A DNA stretch of 6,539 bases from an uncultured Kouleothrix sp. (GCA_937858455.1 CALLYN010000349.1:1-6539); one strand, 5' to 3'. Shown: positions 1 to 6,331, numbered from the stretch's first letter. Translations and numbers: made by a program. Notes: generated by a model from the letters alone, not told the origin.

Positions 1-32
1 TGGAGGGTCGCAGACACCCCAAAGGTATTCGT

Positions 33-76
33 TTTTCGCGCTGTGGCAGAGCCGCGGCTCTGCCACAGCGCGAAAA
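33..76. repeat. Perfect 44-bp palindrome with no spacer
   Basis: Positions 33-54 are the exact reverse complement of 55-76, with the symmetry centre in GCCGCGGC (51-58). The ends are TTTT on the left and AAAA on the right, so a transcript from either strand would begin the hairpin with U and finish it with A. That is the reverse of a classical bidirectional intrinsic terminator, which needs a U-tract after the stem. It lies downstream of the SURF1 gene and could still stop or protect transcripts as a cruciform or RNA hairpin, or be a copy of an interspersed palindromic (REP-like) element. Function is not determined from one copy. Confidence 0.85.
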
Positions 77-86
77 GAGCATATCG

Positions 87-105
87 GGGGCGGCTTTGCC
101 GCCCC
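87..105 (-). terminator. GC-rich hairpin downstream of SURF1 gene, possible terminator
   Basis: GGGGCGGC (87-94) and GCCGCCCC (98-105) form a perfect 8-bp stem with a TTT loop, 41 bp beyond the SURF1 stop codon. On the minus strand the stem is followed after about 8 nt by CTCTTTT rather than by an immediate U-tract, so it is at best an imperfect intrinsic terminator. It may instead stabilise the 3' end. Together with the adjacent 44-bp palindrome it accounts for most of the gene-free left end (1-145), where I see nothing else. Confidence 0.4.
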
Positions 106-145
106 GCGCCCCCACCAAGCGGGATGATGTGGACTTTCCAAGCCC

Positions 146-922
146 CTAAAGCTTTGCCTCGGCCGGCCGCCGCTCCGCGTCTCTTCTGCGCAGCCGCTGG
201 TAGCTGAGCGCCAGGTAGCCCACCAGCAGAATGACCGCGAACGCGAACCACTGGATGGCGTAGCCCAGGTGTGGGCCTTCGCCCAGGTCGGTCAGCGGGT
301 CGCGCTTGGGCAGCGCCGGGTCGCCTGCTGCCGGCAGCTGCTCGATAAACACAGGCAGCAGCGGGTAGCCAGTTTGCTGCGCGACGCGCTGCGGGTCGAC
401 ATGAAACCACGCGTCGAGGCGCGGCCGCTCGGCGCTGAGCGGCGGATCGCTGGGGCCGCCAAAGTCCTCTTGCGAGCGCCGGATCTGGCCGAGCAGCGCC
501 ACCTGGCCGCCTGGCGCGGCGTAGGCGGCGCGCTCTGCTGGCCCGGCCATGCTCTGCGGCAGCCATCCGCGATCGACGAGCACCGCCAGCTGGTGGCCCT
601 GCGCGTCGGTGAAGCGCAGCGGCGTGAGCACATGCACGCCCGGCGCGCCGTCGAGCGTGCGGTTGCGCTGCACGATCTCCTGAGCCGAGTCGAACACGCC
701 GCGCAGCTCGACGCGCCGATACTCCTGGGTGGCGTCCTGCGCCAGCGCGGTATTCAGCTGCGCCGCCGGCTCGGCGCGGCGCGCCCCGATCGCCGCGTTG
801 ACCGCCCGGCGCTGCGCCAGCCGGTCGAGCTGCCAGATGCCCAGGCGCGCCAGGATCAGCGCGCCAGCCACCACCGCCAGCGTCGCCCACAGCCGCCGGC
901 CACGAAACAAAGCCTCGAACAT
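146..922 (-). CDS. SURF1 family cytochrome c oxidase assembly protein
   Basis: This 258-residue protein has the complete SURF1 architecture. A short basic N-terminus (RGRR) leads into a first membrane helix at about residues 11-27, ending in the family signature LGIWQLDR (27-34). A soluble extracytoplasmic domain contains GVHVLTPLRF (95-104) and VDRGWLP (116-122). A second membrane helix at about 219-241 is preceded by HLGYAIQWFAFA (218-229), and an Arg-rich tail follows. SURF1 proteins act in the membrane in biogenesis of heme-copper oxidases, including heme a insertion into subunit I, so the host probably respires aerobically. The frame is open for 50 more codons upstream, but I chose the ATG at 922 because the family starts just before the first helix; the ribosome binding site there is weak. 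No oxidase genes are visible nearby. It is transcribed divergently from the next gene pair. Confidence 0.93.
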   Translation of the reverse strand: MFEALFRGRRLWATLAVVAGALILARLGIWQLDRLAQRRAVNAAIGARRAEPAAQLNTALAQDATQEYRRVELRGVFDSAQEIVQRNRTLDGAPGVHVLTPLRFTDAQGHQLAVLVDRGWLPQSMAGPAERAAYAAPGGQVALLGQIRRSQEDFGGPSDPPLSAERPRLDAWFHVDPQRVAQQTGYPLLPVFIEQLPAAGDPALPKRDPLTDLGEGPHLGYAIQWFAFAVILLVGYLALSYQRLRRRDAERRPAEAKL

Positions 923-968
923 AGCTCTACACCGATCTGCTGCCGCGCCAGCGGCGCCGCTTGTGCGA

Positions 969-980
969 AATGGCGCCATT
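969..980. promoter_or_regulatory. 12-bp perfect palindrome at predicted SURF1 transcription start
   Basis: AATGGCGCCATT is perfectly self-complementary. It overlaps the last bases of the proposed minus-strand -10 hexamer and the predicted start point of SURF1 transcription. A dimeric regulator bound here would block that promoter. In GC-rich DNA a core such as GGCGCC is common by chance, so this is only a candidate operator. Confidence 0.3.
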
Positions 981-986
981 GTACCA
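978..986 (-). promoter_or_regulatory. Candidate extended -10 promoter for SURF1
   Basis: Read on the minus strand the sequence is TGGTACAAT: a TGn extension followed by the -10 hexamer TACAAT (983 to 978). No good -35 box lies 16-18 bp upstream, as is typical of extended -10 promoters. Transcription would begin near 971, giving a leader of about 50 nt before the SURF1 ATG at 922. The string GGTACAAT also occurs in the divergent plus-strand promoter. Confidence 0.4.
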
Positions 987-1063
987 GGCGCGGCGCATCT
1001 GCGCTGGCGCGCTACGCAGCCGCAAGCGGCGGGCGTACCGTCGCGGGCAACATCCCGGTGTAT

Positions 1064-1092
1064 TTGTCGCACGTACCTGGATCAGGTACAAT
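1064..1092 (+). promoter_or_regulatory. Sigma-70-like promoter for the small membrane protein and ppx
   Basis: A -35 element TTGTCG (1064-1069) and a -10 element TACAAT (1087-1092) are separated by exactly 17 bp, matching the housekeeping consensus well in otherwise GC-rich DNA. Transcription would start near 1099, about 24 nt upstream of the preferred ATG at 1123 and its GAGGAG ribosome binding site. This is the best promoter match I found in the window. Confidence 0.6.
1073..1089. promoter_or_regulatory. Inverted repeat between -35 and -10, candidate operator
   Basis: GTACCTG (1073-1079) and CAGGTAC (1083-1089) are perfect inverted 7-mers around a 3-bp GAT spacer. The repeat fills the promoter spacer and covers half of the -10 box, a classic position for a repressor site. 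No regulator gene of an obvious DNA-binding family is adjacent, so the binding protein is unknown. Confidence 0.45.
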
Positions 1093-1122
1093 GAGCGCAT
1101 GATTTACGAGGAGCTTACGTAT

Positions 1123-1284
1123 ATGCGGAATCTTCTAGCGATTCTGGCTTGTGTCGGCGCCGCCGGCTGGATAGTACTGCTTCAGCGCAGGCTGCGCGCC
1201 GCCCAAATGCGCGGCGATATGTATCGCGACATTGCCACGCGGCTCGATCGCCAGCTAAGCGAGCAGCACGCGCAAGGACATTGA
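1123..1284 (+). CDS. Small single-pass membrane protein, 53 residues, unknown function
   Basis: The protein starts MRNLLAILACVGAAGWIVLL, a single hydrophobic helix covering about residues 3-20. A strongly basic, charged, probably helical segment follows (QRRLRAAQ, then RDIATRLDRQLSEQ). This suggests an N-terminal anchor with a cytoplasmic tail; the Cys at residue 9 lies inside the helix and lacks a convincing lipobox. I recognise no family. The ATG at 1123 is preferred because GAGGAG (1108-1113) sits 9 nt upstream; an in-frame ATG at 1099 would add eight residues but coincides with the predicted transcription start. Its stop is 3 bp before the ppx start, and it follows a good promoter, so the two are very likely co-transcribed and translationally coupled. 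A role in anchoring or modulating the phosphatase is inference from position only. Confidence 0.65.
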   Translation: MRNLLAILACVGAAGWIVLLQRRLRAAQMRGDMYRDIATRLDRQLSEQHAQGH

Positions 1285-1287
1285 TCG

Positions 1288-2790
1288 ATGCAAGAACGCA
1301 TCGGCGTCATCGACCTTGGCTCGAACACCACGCGCCTGGTGGTGATGAGCTACACACCGCATCATTCGTTTCGCCTGCTCGACGAAGTGCGCGAGACCGT
1401 GCGCCTGGCCGAAGGGGTCGGCGAGGACGGGCAGCTTCAGCCTGCCCCGATGGCGCGCGGCGTCGAGGCCATGAAGATGTTTCATGGCTACTGCAAGTCG
1501 ACGGGCGTCACCAAAATCGTGCCGGTGGCCACCAGCGCCACCCGCGAGGCAACCAACCAGGCGGAGTTTCTCACGCGCGTGGCCCGCGAGTCGGGCTTGA
1601 AGCTGCGCGTGCTCTCGGCCGACGAGGAAGCCTACTACGGCTACCTCGGCGCCGTCAACGCGCTCGACCTGCGCGACGGCTTTTTGGTCGACATCGGCGG
1701 CGGCAGCGCGCAGGTGACGGCTATTCGCGGGCGCGGGTTTGTGCGCTCGTTCAGCCGCCCAGTGGGCGTGGTGCGCTTCACCGAGCGCTACGTGCGCTCC
1801 GACCCGATCAGCAGCCGCGATTTCAAGGCTTTGCAGGATGCCGCCGCCGCGAGCTTCGCCGAAGTGGGCTGGCTGGGCGACGCGCGCGGCACCACGCTGG
1901 CCGGCATTGGCGGCACGATCCGGACGCTGGCCGAGATAGACCAGAAGCTCAGCGGCTACCCGCTCGACCGGGTGCACGGCTATAGCTTCGGCCGCGCGCG
2001 CCTCGACGAGATCATCGGCATGCTGCGCGGCCTGAGCTTGCGCGAGCGCGCGGAGGTGCCGGGGCTCAGCCGCGACCGCGCCGACGTGATCGTGGCCGGC
2101 GCGGTGATCTTGCAGCAGCTCATGGAGCGCGGCCGCTTCGAGAGCATTCTTGTCTGCGGCCAGGGGCTGCGCGAAGGGCTGTTCTACGAACACTTTCTGG
2201 TGGGCGAGTCGCCGCCGCTGTTTTCAGACATGCGCGGCTTCAGCGTGCAGAACCTGGCGCGGGTGTATAACTACGAGGCTATCCACTGCGCCAAAGTGCG
2301 CGATCTCTCGCTCTCGCTGTTCGACCAGCTGCGGCCGCTGCACGGCTATGGTGAGTGGGAGCGCGAGCTGCTGGGCTACGCGGCGCTGGTGCACGATATT
2401 GGCGTGGCGGTGGGCTACTACGATCACCACAAGCACGGCGCGTACCTGGTGCTAAATTCGGCGCTGCAAGGCTTCAGCCAGCGCGAGATGGTGCTGCTGG
2501 CCCTGCTGGTGCGCTACCACCGCAAAGGCGAGGTGTCGGTCGACGATTATCGCAAGATCCTGCACCCCTCCGACGGCGAGCGCGTGGCGCGGCTGGCGGC
2601 GATGCTGCGCCTGGCCGAGTACCTCGAGCGCAGCAAGAGCCAGGTGGTGCAGAGCCTGCATGTCGAGCTGGGCGATACCGTGCGCGTGATCACGCGCACC
2701 GTCGGCGACGCGGCCGTGGAGATCTGGGATGCCAACCGCCGCGCCGGGCTTTTTCAGAAGGCCTTTGCCAAGCCGATCGAGATCGTCTAG
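1288..2790 (+). CDS. ppx: Ppx/GppA family exopolyphosphatase with C-terminal HD domain
   Basis: This 500-residue protein is close to the usual length for long-form exopolyphosphatases, which release phosphate from polyphosphate chain ends; GppA relatives also hydrolyse pppGpp. The N-terminal part is an actin-like ATPase-fold phosphatase. It has phosphate-binding motif DLGSNTTRL (9-17), SATRE (83-87), the catalytic-Glu region ADEEA (111-115), second phosphate motif DIGGGS (135-140), GIGGT (206-210) and CGQGLREG (290-297). The C-terminal part is an HD-type helical domain with H333, HD at 369-370, H380/H381/H383 and YHRK (410-413). The HD pair is intact, whereas E. coli PPX and GppA have His-Glu at this place as I recall them. 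The ATG at 1288 follows an AAGGA ribosome site (1274-1278) with 9-nt spacing. The preceding membrane-protein gene ends 3 bp upstream, implying an operon. Sequence alone does not separate PPX from GppA activity. Confidence 0.92.
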   Translation: MQERIGVIDLGSNTTRLVVMSYTPHHSFRLLDEVRETVRLAEGVGEDGQLQPAPMARGVEAMKMFHGYCKSTGVTKIVPVATSATREATNQAEFLTRVARESGLKLRVLSADEEAYYGYLGAVNALDLRDGFLVDIGGGSAQVTAIRGRGFVRSFSRPVGVVRFTERYVRSDPISSRDFKALQDAAAASFAEVGWLGDARGTTLAGIGGTIRTLAEIDQKLSGYPLDRVHGYSFGRARLDEIIGMLRGLSLRERAEVPGLSRDRADVIVAGAVILQQLMERGRFESILVCGQGLREGLFYEHFLVGESPPLFSDMRGFSVQNLARVYNYEAIHCAKVRDLSLSLFDQLRPLHGYGEWERELLGYAALVHDIGVAVGYYDHHKHGAYLVLNSALQGFSQREMVLLALLVRYHRKGEVSVDDYRKILHPSDGERVARLAAMLRLAEYLERSKSQVVQSLHVELGDTVRVITRTVGDAAVEIWDANRRAGLFQKAFAKPIEIV

Positions 2791-2829
2791 CCTGTGGCGC
2801 CAGGCCAGCTTTCCCATACCCCGCTGCAA

Positions 2830-2867
2830 AGAAATACCACCAGCGTCAGCGCGCCGGTGGTATTTCT
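2830..2867 (+). terminator. Hairpin after ppx, probable transcription terminator
   Basis: A perfect 12-bp stem pairs AGAAATACCACC (2830-2841) with GGTGGTATTTCT (2856-2867). The interior extends by GCG/CGC pairing (2843-2845 with 2852-2854) past one A-C mismatch. It begins 39 bp after the ppx stop and is the only strong fold before the next gene. The U-rich element lies in the distal arm (TATTTCT) instead of as a clean run after the stem, so termination could be partial. The A-rich mirror arm would let it act in both directions. Confidence 0.6.
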
Positions 2868-3022
2868 ATGATGAAAAAATTGCAATCCCCAGCCCGAATC
2901 TCGTCGCGTCGCCGGCGCGTTTGGAATCAGTACAAGTCGATCAATCAGCGCCCGGACTCGCGATCATCGTTTTACACTACAACACGCAGGCTGCGACTAG
3001 GCGTTCAGTAGCGAGGTGTAAG

Positions 3023-3415
3023 GTGGCGCATATTCTCATCGTTGAAGACGCCCCCGATAATCGGAACATCGCCGAGCTGATCCTGCTCGACGCCGGCCAC
3101 TCCGTCGTATGCGTCGGCGACGGGGCCAGCGCGCTCACTACGGCCGCGCGCATTCAGCCCGACGTGATCCTGATGGATCTGTCGCTGCCGCGGCTCGACG
3201 GCTGGGAGGCCACGCGCCAGCTGAAATCGAACCCGGCCACCAGCACGATCCCGGTGATCGCCTTCACCGCGCACACGCTGCCCGGCGATATCGAGCGCGC
3301 GCGCGCGGCTGGCTGCTCGTCGATCATCTCCAAGCCGTTCGAGATCGATTTCTTCCTCAAGCAGATCAACCTGCTGATCGAGCGCAGGCCGCTCGAGCGC
3401 AGCCACGAGCGCTGA
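3023..3415 (+). CDS. Single-domain response regulator (CheY/DivK-like receiver)
   Basis: The 130-residue protein is a lone receiver domain with no output domain. All phosphorylation residues are visible: acidic pocket E8-D9 in ILIVEDA, phosphoacceptor D52 in ILMDLSLP, switch T82 in AFTAH, and K104 in ISKPFE. It would accept phosphate from a histidine kinase and act by protein-protein contact, as in Spo0F, DivK or CheY-type phosphorelays. The start is the GTG at 3023, because the receiver fold begins immediately after it and GAGGTG (3013-3018) is well spaced upstream; the longer open frame before it overlaps the end of ppx and the hairpin and is non-coding. No kinase, phosphotransferase or chemotaxis gene is visible here, so it is an orphan and its partner is unknown. 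It is probably transcribed separately from ppx because of the intervening hairpin. Confidence 0.92.
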   Translation: MAHILIVEDAPDNRNIAELILLDAGHSVVCVGDGASALTTAARIQPDVILMDLSLPRLDGWEATRQLKSNPATSTIPVIAFTAHTLPGDIERARAAGCSSIISKPFEIDFFLKQINLLIERRPLERSHER

Positions 3416-3424
3416 TGCCCAGCG

Positions 3425-4492
3425 TTACTGCTTCCAGGTTTTACGCAGCACGCGCAGCCAGTTTTCGTACGCCAGCTTGCGCAGCGAGGCGTCGTCGAAG
3501 CCGCTCTGGCGCAGCGCAGCAACGAGCTTAGGCAAGCCCGCTACGTCGCCAATCGCCTGCGGCACGCGCGCGCCGTCGAAATCCGAGCCGATGCCAACGC
3601 GCTCGATCCCCAGCTTCTCGACCAAGTAGTCGATATGTTGCACCATCACCTCGAGCGGCGTATCGGCGTTGTTCGCCCCATCGGCGCGTAAAAAGCCCAC
3701 GAAGAAATTCAGCCCGACCATGCCGTCGGACTCGCGGATCGCGTCGAGCTGGCGGTCGGTCAGGTTGCGCGGCGAGGGGCAGAGCGCGTGCACATTCGAG
3801 TGCGTGGCCACCAGCGGCGCGTCGGAGATCTTCGCGACATCCCAGAAGCCCTGCTCGTTGATATGCGAGAGGTCGATCATGATGCCGAGGCGGTTGCACT
3901 CGCGCACCAGCGCGCGGCCGGCGTCGGTGAGGCCGGGGCCGGTGTCGGGCGAGTGCGGGAAACGGAATGGCACGCCCTCGGCGAAGGCGTTTGCGCGGCT
4001 CCACACCGGCCCGATCGAGCGCAGGCCGGCCTGGTAGAACACTTCGAGCGCGTGCAGCTCGGGGTCGATCGGCTCGGCGCCCTCGAAGTGCAGAATCGCC
4101 GCCATAATGCCGCTGCTCAGGCAGGCGGCCAGCTCGTCGGCCGTGCGTACAACCTTGACCTGGCCCTGCGACTGGTTTTCGATCTGGAAGAGCAGCGCCG
4201 TCATGGCCATGGTGGTGCGCTGGGCGTACGCCAGGCTCAGCGGCGGCGGCAGCGGCGGGTTGGTGGCATCGTCGGGCTCGGGCGGCGCGGGCTGGCTCGG
4301 ATCGGGCGGGAGGTACACGGCGAAGAAGCCGCCGCCGAAGCCGCCCTCGCGCGCGCGCGGCAGATCGATATGCCCGTCGGCGCTGCGGTCGAAGAATGTA
4401 ACGCCTGGGCCGCGCTTGCCCTCGTAGAGCGCCAGCAGCACATCGTTGTGGCCGTCGAATATTGGCAGGTGATTGGTGGGTTGGTTGGGCAT
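3425..4492 (-). CDS. Membrane dipeptidase family protein (peptidase M19)
   Basis: This 355-residue protein is a binuclear-zinc dipeptidase of the renal dipeptidase (M19) family, which cleaves dipeptides, including ones with a D-residue at the C-terminal side. Metal-site motifs are all present: HND with H15 and D17, bridging Glu E137 in HFEGAE, H210 in IDLSHI, and H231 in ATHSN. Substrate-site candidates are R242 in PRNLTD and D304 in GIGSDFDG. There is no signal peptide or membrane helix, so it looks cytoplasmic. The ATG at 4492 is chosen because AAAGGA (4499-4504) precedes it by 6 nt; a TTG five codons earlier is the alternative. A Pro-rich stretch at about 62-85 looks like an inserted loop. 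It follows ftsK on the same strand after 116 bp, so co-transcription is possible, and its stop is 9 bp from that of the convergent receiver gene. Confidence 0.93.
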   Translation of the reverse strand: MPNQPTNHLPIFDGHNDVLLALYEGKRGPGVTFFDRSADGHIDLPRAREGGFGGGFFAVYLPPDPSQPAPPEPDDATNPPLPPPLSLAYAQRTTMAMTALLFQIENQSQGQVKVVRTADELAACLSSGIMAAILHFEGAEPIDPELHALEVFYQAGLRSIGPVWSRANAFAEGVPFRFPHSPDTGPGLTDAGRALVRECNRLGIMIDLSHINEQGFWDVAKISDAPLVATHSNVHALCPSPRNLTDRQLDAIRESDGMVGLNFFVGFLRADGANNADTPLEVMVQHIDYLVEKLGIERVGIGSDFDGARVPQAIGDVAGLPKLVAALRQSGFDDASLRKLAYENWLRVLRKTWKQ

Positions 4493-4608
4493 CCTCGATC
4501 CTTTCAAGCTTCAGCATCCGGGCAGCGATGTCAGGAGCAGTGGACTGGGCTGGGCGCCGCTCGCGCTCCTGTCTGGGCGCAGCATTCAGGCAGCCTCGCG
4601 GAGCGCCG

Positions 4609-6321
4609 CTACGAATTATCCTGCAGCACCTCGCGCGAGCGGCCATCCTCGGCCGGGCCGACCACGCCCTGCTGCTCGAGCAGGTCGATCAGCTGGGCTG
4701 CCTTGCTGTAGCCGATCCGCAGCCGGCGCTGCAGCAGCGAGGCCGAGGCGCGCTGATGCTGCTTCACGAGCTTGATCGCCTCGGGCAGCAGCGCGTCTTG
4801 CTCCTCGACGCTCAGGAACTCGCCCGGCCCCTTGAGCTCTGAGCTTGGAGCTTGGAGCTTGGAGCTTTGGGCCGACGCCTGACCGTCGTTCGTGGTTCGT
4901 GGTTCGTCGTTCGTCGCGGCGGGGGGGTGGGCGTTGCGCCAGAACGTGACAATGCGCTCGACCTCGGCATCGGAGACGTACGTGCCCTGCACGCGGATGG
5001 GCTTGGCGGCGTCGGCGGCCATATAGAGCATATCGCCGCGCCCCAGCAGCTGCTCGGCGCCGTTCATATCGAGGATCACGCGCGAGTCGATCTGGGATGT
5101 GACGGCGAAGGCGATGCGCGAGGGGAAGTTGGCCTTGATCAGGCCGGTGACGACGTCGACCGATGGGCGCTGCGTGGCGATGATCAGGTGGATGCCGGTG
5201 GCGCGCGCCATCTGGGCCAGGCGGCAGATCAGCGTCTCGACCTCGTCGGGCGCCATCATCATCAGGTCGGCCAGCTCGTCGATGATGATCACGATATACG
5301 GCATCGGCTCGAGATCGGCGCGGCGGCGCGCGGCCTGCTTGTAGCTATCGATGTTGCGGAAGCCGTGCTTGGCGAACACCTTGTAGCGCCGCTCCATCTC
5401 TTTCACGGCCCACTTGAGCGTCGGCACGACGCGCTCGAGCTCGGTGACCACCGGCGAGAGCAGGTGCGGAATATTGTTGTAGACGATCAGCTCGACCATC
5501 TTCGGGTCGACCATGATGAACTTCAAGTCTTCGGGCGTGTGCTTCATCAGCAGCGCGCACACAAAGCAGTTGACCGCGACGCTCTTGCCCGAGCCGGTGC
5601 TGCCGGCCACCAGCAGGTGGGGCATGCGCTCCATGCCGGCGATCACCGCCTGGCCCGACACATCCTCGCCGAGCGGCAGCTTCAGGCGGGCCTTCGAGCT
5701 ATCGAAGGTGCCGCTCTCGATCACGTCGCGCATGCCGACGATCGAGATCGAAGAGTTGGGGATCTCGATGCCCAGCACCGACTTGCCGGGGATGGGCGCC
5801 TCGATGCGGATCGAGTGTGCCGCCAGCGCCAGCGCCAGATCTTTCTCGAGCGTGGTGATCTTGCTGACCTTCACGCCAACCGCGGGCTGCAGCTCGAACT
5901 GCGTGACCGCCGGGCCGGTGTTGACGCCAACCACCTGGGCCTCGACCTTGAAGCTCGCGAGGGTATCTTCGATCAGGCGCGACTTGATCTTGAGCTCTTC
6001 GTCGGAGATCGACCCGGCCGCGTAGGTATCGAGCAGCTCGAATGTCGGCAGCGGCCAGGCGTGGTGCACTGCCGGCACCTCAAAGCCGTCGAACGGCTCT
6101 TGCACCACTGCGGCGGGCGGCTTGGCGGCCGGGCCAGGCTCGGAGGCCAGCAGGTTCGTGAGCAGCGTATGCTCGCCGGGCTTGGCGGGCGCCTTAGGCT
6201 CTTTGGCTTTAGACGGCTCGGCCGGCCGGGCCTTGGACTCGGGCCGGTCGAACAGGCTGGCGCGGGTAGGGCGCGCGGCGATCGGCGTGGCCACGATATC
6301 GTCGGAGCCGGGCGGCGGCTC
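4609..6321 (-). CDS. ftsK: FtsK/SpoIIIE DNA translocase, 5'-truncated
   Basis: About 570 residues of the native protein remain, counted from the codon ending at 6321. FtsK pumps double-stranded DNA as a hexamer at the division septum and directs chromosome-dimer resolution and segregation. In order there is an Ala/Pro/Lys-rich linker (about 1-85) and the alpha region (about 97-230). The RecA-like motor follows, with Walker A AGSTGSGKS (5581-5607) and Walker B IVIIIDELADL (5263-5295), then TQRPSVDVVTGLIKANFPSR and LLGRGDML. A short low-complexity linker carries heptamer repeats (4834-4915), and the DNA-reading gamma winged helix (EFLSVEEQDALL to SREVL, 4612-4824) closes the protein. The N-terminal membrane helices expected of the family are absent because the sequence changes identity near 6308-6331. 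The same frame continues open to an ATG at 6525, but those 68 codons are antisense to a sucC fragment and should not be taken as the real N-terminus. The C-terminus is complete. Confidence 0.93.
   Translation of the reverse strand, partial: EPPPGSDDIVATPIAARPTRASLFDRPESKARPAEPSKAKEPKAPAKPGEHTLLTNLLASEPGPAAKPPAAVVQEPFDGFEVPAVHHAWPLPTFELLDTYAAGSISDEELKIKSRLIEDTLASFKVEAQVVGVNTGPAVTQFELQPAVGVKVSKITTLEKDLALALAAHSIRIEAPIPGKSVLGIEIPNSSISIVGMRDVIESGTFDSSKARLKLPLGEDVSGQAVIAGMERMPHLLVAGSTGSGKSVAVNCFVCALLMKHTPEDLKFIMVDPKMVELIVYNNIPHLLSPVVTELERVVPTLKWAVKEMERRYKVFAKHGFRNIDSYKQAARRRADLEPMPYIVIIIDELADLMMMAPDEVETLICRLAQMARATGIHLIIATQRPSVDVVTGLIKANFPSRIAFAVTSQIDSRVILDMNGAEQLLGRGDMLYMAADAAKPIRVQGTYVSDAEVERIVTFWRNAHPPAATNDEPRTTNDGQASAQSSKLQAPSSELKGPGEFLSVEEQDALLPEAIKLVKQHQRASASLLQRRLRIGYSKAAQLIDLLEQQGVVGPAEDGRSREVLQDNS
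4834..4868. repeat. Heptamer tandem array, GAGCTTG type, inside ftsK
   Basis: Five consecutive 7-bp units: GAGCTCT, three perfect GAGCTTG copies, then GAGCTTT. The array lies in the low-complexity linker between the FtsK motor and gamma domains, and on the coding strand reads as SSKLQAPSSEL. Because 7 is not a multiple of 3, a change of one unit would shift the frame; only changes of three units are neutral. Confidence 0.85.
4888..4915. repeat. Second heptamer tandem array, GTTCGTG/C type, inside ftsK
   Basis: Four consecutive 7-bp units: GTTCGTG twice, then GTTCGTC twice, with a partial unit (CGTC) before them. It is separated from the GAGCTTG array by 19 bp and encodes the repeated peptide TNDEPRTTND. 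A run of seven G follows at 4921-4927. Both arrays have the same period but unrelated units, as in families of short tandem repeats dispersed through some genomes. Confidence 0.85.
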
Positions 6322-6331
6322 GAAGGCCGAC
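6308..6331. other. Junction between ftsK and a sucC fragment, probable chimera point
   Basis: Left of this interval the minus strand encodes the FtsK linker; right of it the plus strand encodes succinyl-CoA ligase beta. The interval itself can be read either way: PPPG of the FtsK linker on the minus strand, or GGGSKAD, resembling the GGG(A/S) stretch before this SucC region, on the plus strand. A short shared GC-rich sequence could therefore have caused a false join or microhomology-mediated recombination. The exact breakpoint cannot be fixed from this copy. Confidence 0.75.

Noticed and set aside
923..1072. N-terminal extension of the SURF1 frame by 50 codons
   Set aside because: The extension is Arg/Ala/Gly-rich, overlaps the divergent promoter region, and precedes the normal SURF1 start just before the first membrane helix.
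2973..2978. TACACT as a -10 box for the receiver gene
   Set aside because: It is 45 bp upstream of the GTG start, which would fit, but no -35 element lies at 16-18 bp spacing and there is no TGn extension.
2868..3011. 47-codon ORF starting ATGATGAAA just after the ppx hairpin
   Set aside because: It starts against the hairpin's distal arm, has irregular codon use, an Arg/Ser-rich composition and no recognisable fold. Chance cannot be excluded.
3295..3307. Alternating GC tracts here and at about 4348-4359 as Z-DNA-forming sites
   Set aside because: Both fall in conserved coding segments with Arg/Ala codons (ERARAA; PRAREG) and are expected in DNA of this composition.
4529..4572. CAGGAGC/GCTCCTG inverted repeat between ftsK and the dipeptidase gene
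   Set aside because: The arms are short, the loop is over 20 nt, and no U-tract follows; too weak to call a terminator or operator.
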